A stretch of DNA of 64,000 nucleotides from Vulcanimicrobiota bacterium (GCA_017307785.1 JAFKGI010000013.1:62001-126000), one strand, 5' to 3'; shown: positions 49,684 to 58,476, numbered from the stretch's first letter. Program-made: numbers and translations. Notes: generated from the sequence alone by a model not told the origin.

Positions 49684-50304
49684 CTACAGCCGGCCCATCT
49701 TGCGCAGCATGCGGCGTAGCTCCGGCTCGACTTTGTCGGCCATGCTCTCGTAGCCTTTGTCGTTGGGATGAATGGCATCGGATTTCAGGTCGGGCCGGGT
49801 CAGGATGTCGCCGAGAGCATTGGTCACCAGCCCTGTGTGGCGCTGGTTGGCCAGCGCTCGATAGCGTCCGCCCGCCTGGTTGCCGAAGAGGCCGTTTTGG
49901 ACTCCGATCAGCAGCACCGGAGTCTGCTGGGCCTGCACGCGTGTGATGATCTGATCCAGGTTGGCGAAGGTCTCGTCGGTCGGGATTTTTTGCATGAAGT
50001 CGTTGCCGCCGAGTTCCACCAGAACCAGCGCGGGCTTCAGGTCGAGCACGTCCTTTTGCAGTCGGTCCAGCGCCATCTTGCTGGTGTCGCCGCTGACGCC
50101 CTTGTTGACCATTTCCAGGCCCAGCCGCTTTTGCAAGACGCCAACATAGCCGTGGTTGCTTTCCGCGCCCAGTCCAAAGGAGAGGCTGTCGCCGAGCACC
50201 ACGATAGGGCCCGCCCTGGGCACCAGGTAGTCGATGCGGCGGGGCCACAGCCACCAGATGAAAACGGCCAGGAGCAGCGCGCTCAGGGCCAGTTTTTGCT
50301 TAAT
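49684..50304 (-). CDS. TesA-like SGNH lipase/arylesterase, membrane-anchored
   Basis: About 206 residues if it starts at ATT 50304. Catalytic set is complete: VVLGDSLSFG (Ser), LVELGGNDF (Asn) and DAIHPND (Asp and His), as in TesA thioesterase/lysophospholipase. The frame keeps a very plausible hydrophobic anchor (KQKLALSALLLAVFIWWLWPRR) upstream of the first standard codon, GTG 50223. The only candidate start before that helix is ATT, preceded by a GGTGAG-like site and overlapping the stop of the protease gene. A rare ATT start or a sequencing error are both possible. Confidence 0.8.
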   Translation of the reverse strand: MKQKLALSALLLAVFIWWLWPRRIDYLVPRAGPIVVLGDSLSFGLGAESNHGYVGVLQKRLGLEMVNKGVSGDTSKMALDRLQKDVLDLKPALVLVELGGNDFMQKIPTDETFANLDQIITRVQAQQTPVLLIGVQNGLFGNQAGGRYRALANQRHTGLVTNALGDILTRPDLKSDAIHPNDKGYESMADKVEPELRRMLRKMGRL

Positions 50305-51865
50305 AGCTCACCATCTTGTCGCTGACGGGGTCATAGATGGCGGGGGGTTTGGGCTTGAGAGATTCCATTTCTTTGGCCACCCAATTCTGCAGTCTTTCGA
50401 TCGGTTCGCCCCGCCCTTGCTCCCATTGCTGGATGCGTTGCAGCAGGTCTTCCCCTCCTACGCAGAGGGCGGCCGGCTGGTTCTTTTTCTCGACCATTTC
50501 GGCCGCGTATTCCTCGATCATGGGCCGGTAGTAGTTGACGATGCTGGCCGCGACGCGGTCGGCGGCTTTGGTGAAGCGGTCTTCATCTTCTTCGGCCAGG
50601 TGCAGCGTGGCGCCGGCCACGGCGTTGACGGGGCCGAGATTCTGGCCCATCCCTTTCTGGCGCACGGCCTCCTGAGTCAGGCGAGTGGCGTTGAAGATGT
50701 CGTCGCCGGGGCCGGCCGTGAGCTGCCCGCCGCCACACTGGTTCTCGGCGGCGCGACCGGCCAGGTTGGAAGTGACCTCGGCGAAGTAATATTCGAAGCT
50801 GGAGACCGGGTTGCTGGAGTTTTTCAGGAAGACGGCCGCGTTGGAGCCGCCGCGCGGCGCGAAGCTGATGCTGTCGATGGCCTGGGGCAGGTGTTCGGGA
50901 TGGTTGGTGCGTTCGGCCAGCTGCTGGAAAAGATGGCGAACGACCACGTGGCCGAGCTCGTGGCAGACGGTGACGCGGAAGTTGGCATCGTCCAGAGTGA
51001 CCGGACCGGCCGCGCCGAAGGCTTGCTCGAGCCTTGCTTGACGGCCGGATTCGGTGGTGATGGCCCCGTTGGGGGAAGCTTTCTGGACCAGCTCGACCAG
51101 CTGGCTGGTCTGGTCGCCGCGAGTGGCGTCCGCCATGGCCTGGAGGGCCTGGGGGTCGGCCTGAAGGTTGCGCTGGCGGCAGACGCTCTGGAGGATTTCC
51201 AAGCGTTCCTCAGGTCCCGAGGGCGTTTTCACGTCCACCCGCTGGAAGAGTTCGCTGGCTTCGCGGTCGACGATTTCCGGTCGACTGGTGGTGGCCACCA
51301 CGGTCACGCTGGGATAGTCCTTCAGGCTCTGACAAAGCTGGGCCAGCAGACGGTGTTGGCGCAAGCTGGTTTCGCTGTTCTCGTTGTTGCGCACGCGGGC
51401 GGCCAGGTCGAGGTCTTCCAGGGCCAGCACGCTGACGCCGTGTGGACTTTGTGCGGCCAAACCGCTGGCCTGGCTGAAGTAAGCCGCCAGGTTGTCGCAG
51501 TTGAGGTTGGCGGCCTCCACCCCCAGGGTGGAGATGCCCGCCTGTTGCAGGTCGCCGGCCAGGGCACGCACCAGGGTAGTTTTGCCGGAGCCGGAGTTGC
51601 CGGTGAGCAAAATCGGCCAGCCTTTGTGATTCTGCTCTAAAGACTCGGCCAGGGTTTGCAGGCTCTGGCGGGCGCTCGGCTGGCCTCCCAGAGTTTTCAG
51701 GCTGAGGTTTTGACTTTGGACCAGACCCTGGGAACCGCTTAAGGGAGACAGATCGGGGGTGTAGCTGCCGAGGGCTACGGAATCTTGCGTGAGACCGGAC
51801 ACCTGGGCCTGGTAACGCTGAGGCCCGGTGCAGGAGCGGAAGGACGGCTGGCTCTGGATCTTCAC
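50300..51865 (-). CDS. Soluble FtsH-like AAA+ zinc protease
   Basis: About 521 residues from GTG 51865; upstream frame to 52660 is antisense to the EF-hand gene. Walker A GNSGSGKTT (89-97), Walker B VLALEDLD, and the M41 zinc site CHELGHVVVRH (302-306) with the third ligand Asp in AGPGDDIFNAT, so it pairs an AAA motor with a peptidase like FtsH. Unlike FtsH it has no N-terminal membrane helices. The start (VKIQSQPSFRSC) resembles that of the orphan protein at 17780. Likely degrades proteins in the cytosol, target unknown. Its stop overlaps the start of the TesA-like gene. Confidence 0.82.
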   Translation of the reverse strand: MKIQSQPSFRSCTGPQRYQAQVSGLTQDSVALGSYTPDLSPLSGSQGLVQSQNLSLKTLGGQPSARQSLQTLAESLEQNHKGWPILLTGNSGSGKTTLVRALAGDLQQAGISTLGVEAANLNCDNLAAYFSQASGLAAQSPHGVSVLALEDLDLAARVRNNENSETSLRQHRLLAQLCQSLKDYPSVTVVATTSRPEIVDREASELFQRVDVKTPSGPEERLEILQSVCRQRNLQADPQALQAMADATRGDQTSQLVELVQKASPNGAITTESGRQARLEQAFGAAGPVTLDDANFRVTVCHELGHVVVRHLFQQLAERTNHPEHLPQAIDSISFAPRGGSNAAVFLKNSSNPVSSFEYYFAEVTSNLAGRAAENQCGGGQLTAGPGDDIFNATRLTQEAVRQKGMGQNLGPVNAVAGATLHLAEEDEDRFTKAADRVAASIVNYYRPMIEEYAAEMVEKKNQPAALCVGGEDLLQRIQQWEQGRGEPIERLQNWVAKEMESLKPKPPAIYDPVSDKMVSY

Positions 51866-52033
51866 CCGTTGAGTGTAGCAGTGGGGTCTGAAAAGGCTCT
51901 GAATCAGACTCGGCGATGAATTTACAAAAAGTTCACAAACGTGTTTCTTCTCGTCAATATACTCCCCGGTTTTTCGAGGGATATCTTTCCCACGCAAGCT
52001 AGACTTGTGCAAAGGTCGGGAGGTAACGCACAC

Positions 52034-52747
52034 ATGGCAATCGGAAACATCACCAACTTTAACCAGCAGGCAATGGATCAGCAGATGATGATCAACTCGA
52101 TGCGCCGCGCTCAGATGATGGGTGGTTGTCAGGGCCCGGGTTTCTACCCGCAGCAGCCCCCGATGTGGCAGCAGGGTCACGGCAACCTGCCCTACGCCCA
52201 GGTGGGCGACGGTGGCTTTCTCGGACTGCAGCAGCGCGGTGGTTACGCCACCGACCTCAACAACAACGGCCGCTACGACGCGGGCCAGGACGCCGTGCTG
52301 GCGATGGACCTCAATCGCGACGGTAAAATCGACCGCAACGAAATCGAAGGCAGCCGTCGGCGCCTGATGTCGATGGGCGGTAACTATGACTTCAATGGCG
52401 ACGGCAAAGTCGGCCTTTTCGAGCGTCTCCAGGGCCGCGCGCTGGGCCGTGAAATGCGCGCTCGCGACCTCGATGGCGACGGTCGCCTGTCGCAGTGGGA
52501 ATTCGCTCAGGCCGGTGGCCGCGCGATGGTCGACCAGAACCGCGACGGCAAGTTCCAGCCCTGGGAGCAGCACAGCCCCTACAATTTCCCCACCCCCGGC
52601 TTCGGCCGCGGTTCGGTCGGCACCATCGACCCCTTCCAGAACTTCACCGGTGTGAACCACCGCGGTAACGTCTGGGGCGGAGGTTTCCCCGGCGGTGGCT
52701 TCCCCGGTTACGGTGGCGGCGGCTACGGTGGCGGTTTCGGCTACTAG
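52034..52747 (+). CDS. EF-hand calcium-binding protein, five motifs
   Basis: 237 residues from ATG 52034 (GGGAGGT nine bases upstream). Five Ca-loops in a row: DLNNNGRYDAGQD, DLNRDGKIDRNE, DFNGDGKVGLFE, DLDGDGRLSQWE and DQNRDGKFQPWE. N-terminal NFNQQAMDQQMMINSMRRAQMM is Met/Gln-rich; the C-terminus is Gly-rich (GGGFPGGGFPGYGGGG). No signal peptide, so it may act inside the cell or be secreted by a non-Sec route. Divergent from the FtsH-like protease, with a 168-base intergenic region. Confidence 0.88.
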   Translation: MAIGNITNFNQQAMDQQMMINSMRRAQMMGGCQGPGFYPQQPPMWQQGHGNLPYAQVGDGGFLGLQQRGGYATDLNNNGRYDAGQDAVLAMDLNRDGKIDRNEIEGSRRRLMSMGGNYDFNGDGKVGLFERLQGRALGREMRARDLDGDGRLSQWEFAQAGGRAMVDQNRDGKFQPWEQHSPYNFPTPGFGRGSVGTIDPFQNFTGVNHRGNVWGGGFPGGGFPGYGGGGYGGGFGY

Positions 52748-52770
52748 TAATCTCTCTCGTTTCTACGGGA

Positions 52771-52797
52771 AGGCCGCGGGTGTCCGCGGCCTTTTTG
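52771..52797 (+). terminator. Rho-independent terminator
   Basis: AGGCCGCGG (52771-52779) pairs with CCGCGGCCT (52784-52792), loop GTGT, then TTTTTG. It ends the EF-hand transcript. Confidence 0.9.
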
Positions 52798-52806
52798 CGT
52801 TTTAGG

Positions 52807-53062
52807 GTGCCCGGCTGGGGCGGGTGTTTTGCCTCGTCTGGGGGCGGGCAGGCGTGGGTGCCCGGCTGGAGAGGGTGTTTTGCCTCGTCTGGGGGCGGGC
52901 AGGCGTGGGTGCCCGGCTGGAGAGGGTGTTTTGCCTCGCCTGACAGCGGGCAGGCGTTGGTGCTCGGCTGGAGAGGGTGTTTTGCCTCGTCTGGGGGCGG
53001 GCAGGCGTGGGTGCTCGGCTGGGGCGGGTGTTTTGCCTCGTCTGGGGGCGGGCAGAGCGGGG
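52807..53062 (+). repeat. Tandem array of a 51-bp repeat, five copies
   Basis: Units start GTGCCCGGCTGG (or GTGCTCGG) at 52807, 52858, 52909, 52960 and 53011; the unit contains TTTTGCCTCGTCTGGGGGCG. The period is 51 bp (17 codons), so an open frame runs through it into the crotonase gene, but the crotonase homology begins only at 53092. I therefore call it a non-coding spacer. It makes up most of the gene-free stretch 52748-53091 and is G-rich on +, like the 62-bp arrays. Confidence 0.85.
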
Positions 53063-53091
53063 GGGCCGGCTGGGGAGGCGAAGGGCTGGGG

Positions 53092-53817
53092 ATGGTGGAG
53101 TTGAGCTGGCGCGGGTCGGTAGCGGTGGTTGCTTTGCAGCGGCCCGAGGCGCGCAATGCGCTTTGCCTGGAGCTATTGGACGGATTGGAAGCCTGTTTGG
53201 ATTTGGTCGGAGAGGCGGCCTGCGTGGTTTTAACGGGGGCCGGCGGCGTTTTTAGCGCGGGGGCCGATCTGCGGGAACGACGGGGGATGAGCGCCGAGCA
53301 GCGCACTTCACATACGAGACGAATCGCGGACCTGTGCGATCGGCTGGAGGCGTTGCCGATGCCGGTGGCGGCCCAGGTGGAGGGGTTTTGCCTGGCCGGG
53401 GGTCTGGAACTGGCGCTGGCTTGCGATCTGCGCTTTGCCGACGAGTCCGCCGTATTTGGTTTTCCGGAGATCCAGTTGGGAATTTTCCCCGGCGCCGACG
53501 GACCGGTGCGTTTGAGCCGCCTGGTCGGTCCCGGGCGGGCGGCGAGATTGCTTTATTCAGGAGAGCGGATCGACTGCGAGCAGGCGGTTGCCATGGGTCT
53601 GGCCGAGCGAGGGGATGCTTTCGGCTGGGCCGAGAGGGTGGCGACTCATTCGCGCGCGGCGGTAAGAGCGCTCAAGGCGGGCTTGCGAGCCGCTCGCGAT
53701 TTGCCGTTCGCTGAGGCGCAGGCGGCGGTGCGGGGATTTCGCGAGCCGCTGGATGCTTCGCCGGAGTACGAGGCCGCCTTGCAGGCCTACTTCAATAGGA
53801 ATTCCAGTCGAGCCTGA
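53092..53817 (+). CDS. Enoyl-CoA hydratase/isomerase (crotonase) family
   Basis: 241 residues from ATG 53092. CVVLTGAGGVFSAGADLRER forms the oxyanion hole, FCLAGGLELALACD and FGFPEIQLGIFPG provide both Glu residues of the ECH active site. It likely hydrates or isomerises an acyl-CoA, in fatty-acid breakdown or a related pathway. Members with both Glu are usually active hydratases. Its 3' end overlaps the convergent glycosyltransferase by 31 bases. The array at 52807-53062 sits directly upstream. Confidence 0.9.
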   Translation: MVELSWRGSVAVVALQRPEARNALCLELLDGLEACLDLVGEAACVVLTGAGGVFSAGADLRERRGMSAEQRTSHTRRIADLCDRLEALPMPVAAQVEGFCLAGGLELALACDLRFADESAVFGFPEIQLGIFPGADGPVRLSRLVGPGRAARLLYSGERIDCEQAVAMGLAERGDAFGWAERVATHSRAAVRALKAGLRAARDLPFAEAQAAVRGFREPLDASPEYEAALQAYFNRNSSRA

Positions 53818-55646
53818 GCGCGTGGGTGGAGCAGCGGTCGCAGGCTACTGTCGCGTAGCTTGCGCAACAGCTTGAGGCTGTGATCCTCGGCGACACCGGC
53901 CAGGTGGTTGCTACGGGTAACCTGACTCAAGTGCACTCGGAAAACGGAAAGCGGCTTTTCCACAAAGGCGACCTGACCTTGGGCCAGCAGACGCCACCAC
54001 ATATCGAGATCCACCACCTGACCCATTTCGGCGTCAAAGGGACCGACCGCATCCAGGCTGGAGCGCCGAATCAGCACCGTGGTGGGTTCCCCGACTTTGT
54101 TCAGCGGCCCATCCAGCAGAGCGGGGTCAGCCAGCAAATCCTTGCCTGGTTGCAGGCCGCGCAGGTCGCTCCAGGCCAGGTGAACGTCGCCGGCATAGTG
54201 GGCCGACTGGAGGCTCACCTGGTCCTTTCGGGCGGATTTTTCGAGGATCAGGGTGCGCGGAGAAAAGCTCAGGCTGACCCGTTCGTCCAGTTGCATGGCC
54301 GCGACCAGTCCGCGCACGCAGTCCGGTGCCAGCAAATCGTCTTGGAAGAGGAATTTGATCAGTTCTCCGCGCGACTCGGCCACTGAGTGCTGCCAGTTGG
54401 CCACCATCCCACGACGTGGTCCCTCGACCAGTCGGTAGGCAACCCGGCTACCGTCTAGCATCCGGCGAGCCAGGTCGAGGGTACCGTCTTGAGAGCCATC
54501 ATCGCTAAGGACGACTTCCAGATTGCCGTAGTTTTGTTCCAGCACACCCGCCAGGGCTGCCCCCAGATGGGTTTCGCCGTTGTAGGTCGGGATGCAGATG
54601 CTCACCAGCGGCTCACTGGCCCCAGGCAGCGAGACTACGGGAGCATCCAGGGGGAGAGCCAGGGCGCAAGCCAGTCGGTGCTGGTTGTAGCCGGGGTCAT
54701 CGAGCACCGCTACGCGTTGGCCGGACCAGCGCGAGCGCTGAGCGCGATTGGCGGTGACGATGACGTCAAACAGGGCGGGATGGGGCAGGTCGTCACCGGC
54801 CAGGCCGACCAGACGGGCGTGGGGAAAGGCCTTGCGCAGCAGCGGGCCCAGCTGCGAACTGAGCTCGGCCGAGAGGACGACTCGATCATAGGTGTCGGGC
54901 CGATAGGTGCAGATGCGGGCCAATTCGGCCAGGCCGCGCCAGCCGCGCCAAATCGGGGTGTCCAGCTGGCAACCGCGCTGACGCAGGAAGTCGGGTCCGA
55001 CGACGGGTGACTCTGCCAGCCAGAGAACCCGAAGTCGGTCCTGGAGCGGTGGAGGGCTCTGGTCGCGCCAACGGCGCACCACTCCCGCACCTTTGAGCAA
55101 CAGGCGCAGGACCAGGCCCTGTTTGCCTTCGCGGCGGGATACGTCCAGCAACTTGGCTCGCCAGTTGGGAGCGGTGGGGGGCGGAAGCAGGGCGCGTCGG
55201 ACCGTTTCGAGGGGTCGGACTCCGCGTTCCGGGTCGGCCAGGTAAGAGCGCAGGTGGGCCAGTTCGTGGATGTCGCCGCGACCATGAAGAACGGCCACCG
55301 GGCGCGTGTCGAGCTGTCCTAAAACAGACCAGAAGCCAGCGGGAGCGTCCCCCGCCAAGAGGACCACTCGCGCCTCCGGAAAGGTTTGTAGCCAGAAGGG
55401 CAGATGGCGGGTCAGTCCACTTTCTTCGAGTAGCGTCCAGCCCCCGGTCGGGGCGTCCGGAGTGGGGACCTGGCCCGCTTCCAACTGACGGTGGATGGAT
55501 TGGAGTTCAAAGCGGTCCCAGCAGTCGCACCCCTGGCTTTCCAGGCGCTCGGCCAGCAGGCGGCCGCTGCCGTCCGCCGGTGCCAGGATGAGCAAGAGTC
55601 CGCTGCCTACAAGCATGGGGCAGCGATTCCGGCGGGGGAACCCCAT
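53787..55646 (-). CDS. Family 2 glycosyltransferase with an N-terminal extension
   Basis: 619 residues. The GT2 domain is at about 345-560: SICIPTYNGETHLGAAL, EVVLSDDGSQDGTL (nucleotide-sugar site) and KFLFQDDLL (acceptor-side DxD-type). The N-terminal 330 residues are different; LLILAPADGSGRLLAERL and KTFPEARVVLLAGDAPAG-like stretches resemble the PAPS-binding P-loop and 3'-phosphate loop of sulfotransferases, but key residues are not clear. It could be a fusion of a degenerate sulfotransferase with a glycosyltransferase. Divergent from the next GT gene (starts 55646 and 55674). Confidence 0.85.
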   Translation of the reverse strand: MGFPRRNRCPMLVGSGLLLILAPADGSGRLLAERLESQGCDCWDRFELQSIHRQLEAGQVPTPDAPTGGWTLLEESGLTRHLPFWLQTFPEARVVLLAGDAPAGFWSVLGQLDTRPVAVLHGRGDIHELAHLRSYLADPERGVRPLETVRRALLPPPTAPNWRAKLLDVSRREGKQGLVLRLLLKGAGVVRRWRDQSPPPLQDRLRVLWLAESPVVGPDFLRQRGCQLDTPIWRGWRGLAELARICTYRPDTYDRVVLSAELSSQLGPLLRKAFPHARLVGLAGDDLPHPALFDVIVTANRAQRSRWSGQRVAVLDDPGYNQHRLACALALPLDAPVVSLPGASEPLVSICIPTYNGETHLGAALAGVLEQNYGNLEVVLSDDGSQDGTLDLARRMLDGSRVAYRLVEGPRRGMVANWQHSVAESRGELIKFLFQDDLLAPDCVRGLVAAMQLDERVSLSFSPRTLILEKSARKDQVSLQSAHYAGDVHLAWSDLRGLQPGKDLLADPALLDGPLNKVGEPTTVLIRRSSLDAVGPFDAEMGQVVDLDMWWRLLAQGQVAFVEKPLSVFRVHLSQVTRSNHLAGVAEDHSLKLLRKLRDSSLRPLLHPRAQARLEFLLK

Positions 55647-55673
55647 TACCTGCCCGCGAATCGGCTCGACCTG

Positions 55674-56630
55674 ATGAACCGATTTTGGAAATCTTTGCGT
55701 GGTTGGATTCAGCCAGAAGTTTCGGTCGTCACCGACAAAGGCGGCCCCTGGCCTTTGTTGGCGGGGCTACCCGGTTGGCAGATCGTGGCGCCGGGAGGTC
55801 ACCCTCGCGCTCGACGTGTCTTCCGTTATCAGGCGGAAAAGGGATTTGATGTGGGGCGGGTTGAGCAGCGTCTTCCGGCGCCGCCCGTGGCAGGAAGCCT
55901 GGCGGTTGTCACTTTGTTTGCCGGTCGTCGGACCAGTTTGCCCGGCTGGATCGAGTTTTTGCTGGGCGCCGAGTTGGCGCCTCAAACCACCCTCTACCTG
56001 GTGGATAATTCCGGACAGGAGGAGTTTCATACGATTCTCAAGGGTGCCGCGGCTCGGCTGGGGGAGGCCCGGCCCGAGCTGAAGTTGCGGATTTTGCAAT
56101 GGGGAAAGCCTCACCCATGCCGTCCCGGAGAGTCCTACGTCGAGCCCGGCAAGCACCACCATGTGGCGGGACTCTACAGACAATTGTGGCCCATGCTGGA
56201 AGAAGACCTGTGGTTGACTCTGGAGGACGATGTTGTCCCGCCGCTCTCGGCCTATACCACCCTGGCTGCCGAATTGCGCGGCCCGGTGGGCGTTGTGTGT
56301 GCGGCTTACGGTGATCCGTATCGGCCGGGGCCCTGGGTGTGCGCCGCCGACCAGCGATTTCGTAAGCTCACCTGGAATCAGGCCGGTTCGGAAATTCGTC
56401 CGGTGGCCTATGTGGGGGGAGGCTGCAGCCTCTGGTCGGCCAGCGCCGTGAGAAATCTGGTGCCTTCATGCACGCAGGAGGGAAGCCTGATGGGGTGGGA
56501 CTGGAATTTGTGCCGCGACCTGCGAGGAATCGGTTGGTCAGTCCTGCTTCACGGCGGGGTACGTTGCCAGCACGGAGTTCCGGCGGGTGGTCTCGCGCAA
56601 CAAGCCGAGGTGACGCACCAGCCAGAGTAG
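55674..56630 (+). CDS. GT-A-type glycosyltransferase-like protein
   Basis: 318 residues. Weak match to family 2: LAVVTLFAGRRTSLPGWIEFL with TLYLVDNSG, then LWLTLEDDVVPP as a metal-binding DxD-like motif, and GWDWNLCRDLRGIGW near the C-terminus. It should add a sugar to a lipid- or polymer-linked acceptor. ATG 55674 chosen; the longer frame is antisense of the GT2 gene. Its end overlaps the convergent next GT by 93 bases, an unusually long coding overlap. Confidence 0.72.
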   Translation: MNRFWKSLRGWIQPEVSVVTDKGGPWPLLAGLPGWQIVAPGGHPRARRVFRYQAEKGFDVGRVEQRLPAPPVAGSLAVVTLFAGRRTSLPGWIEFLLGAELAPQTTLYLVDNSGQEEFHTILKGAAARLGEARPELKLRILQWGKPHPCRPGESYVEPGKHHHVAGLYRQLWPMLEEDLWLTLEDDVVPPLSAYTTLAAELRGPVGVVCAAYGDPYRPGPWVCAADQRFRKLTWNQAGSEIRPVAYVGGGCSLWSASAVRNLVPSCTQEGSLMGWDWNLCRDLRGIGWSVLLHGGVRCQHGVPAGGLAQQAEVTHQPE

Positions 56631-57485
56631 GCGATCGGAGGCCTCGGCTCGACGTCCTTCCAGCAAATGTTGCAGCAGGCGGATGCTGTCGATGGGAATC
56701 CGGGCCAGGCTGTTGGCCACCTCTTTGATTCCTGATTTCGGTTCGAATCGATATTTCATGCCGCCCGTATACCAGCCGCGCAGGGCCAGTTGCGACCAGG
56801 TCAGGCGTGCCTTGGGCAGCAGATGGCGCACTCGACAGGAGGGATAGTAGACGCAACTGTTCCCGCGACGCTGGATTTCGCGGGCGAAGAGAAGGTCTTC
56901 GCCCATCGGATAGGCTTGAGTTCCCGGTCCGATGTCTTCCCAGAACGAGACCACTGCTTCTCGGCGGACGGCCATGTTGCTGCCGCAGAGATAGGGGATG
57001 GATTGACCTTCTAGGAATGGCCAGGTCCGAGTGCATCCGAATAGTGCGGCACAATGAGTGGTCCACCAGAAAGGGGCGGGGTGCTCCAGGTGGACCTCCA
57101 CTCCTCCACCGATGGCCTGTATGTTCGGATCGGTAAAGGCGCGTCGCAATTGCAAGATCCAGTCGGGTTCGACCAGCACGTCGTCGTCCAGGAAGGCGAG
57201 CAGCCGGCCCCGGCTGGCGTGGATCGCTCCGTTCAGGGCACGAGATTTACCCGGACGGCCCTCGTGAAATCCGACCAATTTGCACCAATCGGGCAACTGG
57301 AGTCGGAGTTCATCGAGGCTGGGATAGGCGGAGGGGCAGTCATTGATGGCCAGCACCAGTTCGCAGCCGGTGCCGGGTGGGAGCGAAGCCCGCAAGCTTC
57401 GGCACAGGTCGAGTAGGGGTCCAGGTCGGCCGCGCGTGGAGACCAACACGCTGATCTCGACCTCTTCATCCCCAGACCTGTTCAT
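56538..57485 (-). CDS. Family 2 glycosyltransferase
   Basis: 315 residues, typical GT2 (GT-A fold): SVLVSTRGRPGPLLDLCRSL, LAFLDDDVLVEPDWI (the DxD), GEDLLFAREI with the acceptor-side ED and a C-terminal stretch of basic helices. Starts MNRSGDEEVEISV. Probably acts on a lipid-linked or cell-surface glycan. No transmembrane helix visible. Start 57485. Confidence 0.9.
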   Translation of the reverse strand: MNRSGDEEVEISVLVSTRGRPGPLLDLCRSLRASLPPGTGCELVLAINDCPSAYPSLDELRLQLPDWCKLVGFHEGRPGKSRALNGAIHASRGRLLAFLDDDVLVEPDWILQLRRAFTDPNIQAIGGGVEVHLEHPAPFWWTTHCAALFGCTRTWPFLEGQSIPYLCGSNMAVRREAVVSFWEDIGPGTQAYPMGEDLLFAREIQRRGNSCVYYPSCRVRHLLPKARLTWSQLALRGWYTGGMKYRFEPKSGIKEVANSLARIPIDSIRLLQHLLEGRRAEASDRLLWLVRHLGLLRETTRRNSVLATYPAVKQD

Positions 57486-57564
57486 AGGCTATGCAACATA
57501 TCAGATGGACAGTTTCCATCGCAAGCGTTGGAGGTGGCGCGGGCGAGGAAGGGAAGTCGGGGCG

Positions 57565-58476
57565 ATGCCGGACGCCCTGGCCCAGGTTCAAGAGTTTTAC
57601 ACCCAGCCCTATCTCCAGGAAGAATGGCCTTGGCGACAGTGGTCGGCCCACCCGCGCGTGCAGAGGGCCATTCGCCGGCGATTGAGTGGTTGTCCCAGAA
57701 CGACGCTGGCGCAGCGGTTGCGCCGGCTCCTTCCTGAGTGGGGTCTTGAGCTCCCGGCCGCGCGTGTGGCCTCGCTCGGTTGCGGGGCGGGTAGTCACGA
57801 CCGGCGGCTTTATCGCAACGGCCTGGCGACCTCGTTGGTGGGCTACGATATCTCTCCCCACTCTTTGGAAATGGCGGCGAAAACCGCCTTGCACAGTGGC
57901 ATCACCACTTTTCGTTACGAGCAAGCTGACTTGAACGTGGTCGAGTTGGAGCCTGGAACGTTCGATTTTGTGTATGCGGAAATGTCGCTGCATCACGTTG
58001 AGCGACTGGAGCGCGTTTACGAGGAGATCGCTCGGGCCCTGGTTCCCGGAGGTTTGCTGATCCTGGATGAATTTGTAGGTCCTACTCGCTTTGCCTGGAC
58101 CGAGACTCAGATGGCCACCATCAATTCCTTGCTGAACCGCCTACCCAAGGAACTACGACGGAGTCCCGAGGGGGCGGCCAAGCCGCTGGTGGTGCGCCTT
58201 CCCGAGCAGCACTTTCAACAAACGGACCCATCGGAGTCGATTCGATCGGGAGAAGTGCTTGCTTGTTTGGAGCAGCGTTTCGAGATTCTGTGGCGACAAG
58301 ATTACGGAGGGGCCTTGCTGCATCCGTTGCTGCACGATATTGCCTGGTGCTTCGCCGAGGGGGACCTGCAGGCGGAAGACTGGCTGGACGAGTTTATCGG
58401 CCTGGAGGAGCAGATGATGGCGGACGGGCAGATTGCCTCCGATTTTGTGGTGGTGGTGGCTCGACCACGGTGCTGA
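57565..58476 (+). CDS. Class I SAM-dependent methyltransferase
   Basis: 303 residues from ATG 57565. Motif I ARVASLGCGAGSHDRRLY, then VGYDISPHSLEMA and DLNVVELEPGTFDFVYAEMSLHHV. It sits in the glycan gene cluster between two glycosyltransferases, so it may methylate a sugar or its carrier. The longer frame to 57343 is not supported. Its stop overlaps the next gene's GTG by 7 bases. Confidence 0.85.
   Translation: MPDALAQVQEFYTQPYLQEEWPWRQWSAHPRVQRAIRRRLSGCPRTTLAQRLRRLLPEWGLELPAARVASLGCGAGSHDRRLYRNGLATSLVGYDISPHSLEMAAKTALHSGITTFRYEQADLNVVELEPGTFDFVYAEMSLHHVERLERVYEEIARALVPGGLLILDEFVGPTRFAWTETQMATINSLLNRLPKELRRSPEGAAKPLVVRLPEQHFQQTDPSESIRSGEVLACLEQRFEILWRQDYGGALLHPLLHDIAWCFAEGDLQAEDWLDEFIGLEEQMMADGQIASDFVVVVARPRC

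Noticed and set aside
51866..52660. Upstream extension of the FtsH-like protein to 52660
   Set aside because: It runs antisense through the EF-hand gene and carries no family similarity; the protein starts at GTG 51865.
52807..53091. Extension of the crotonase through the 51-bp repeats
   Set aside because: Crotonase homology starts at 53092; the repeat translates to low-complexity GCFASSGGGQ units without support.
56746..56757. tRNA T-loop-like GGTTCGAATCG
   Set aside because: Inside a GT2 coding region; no cloverleaf can be drawn.
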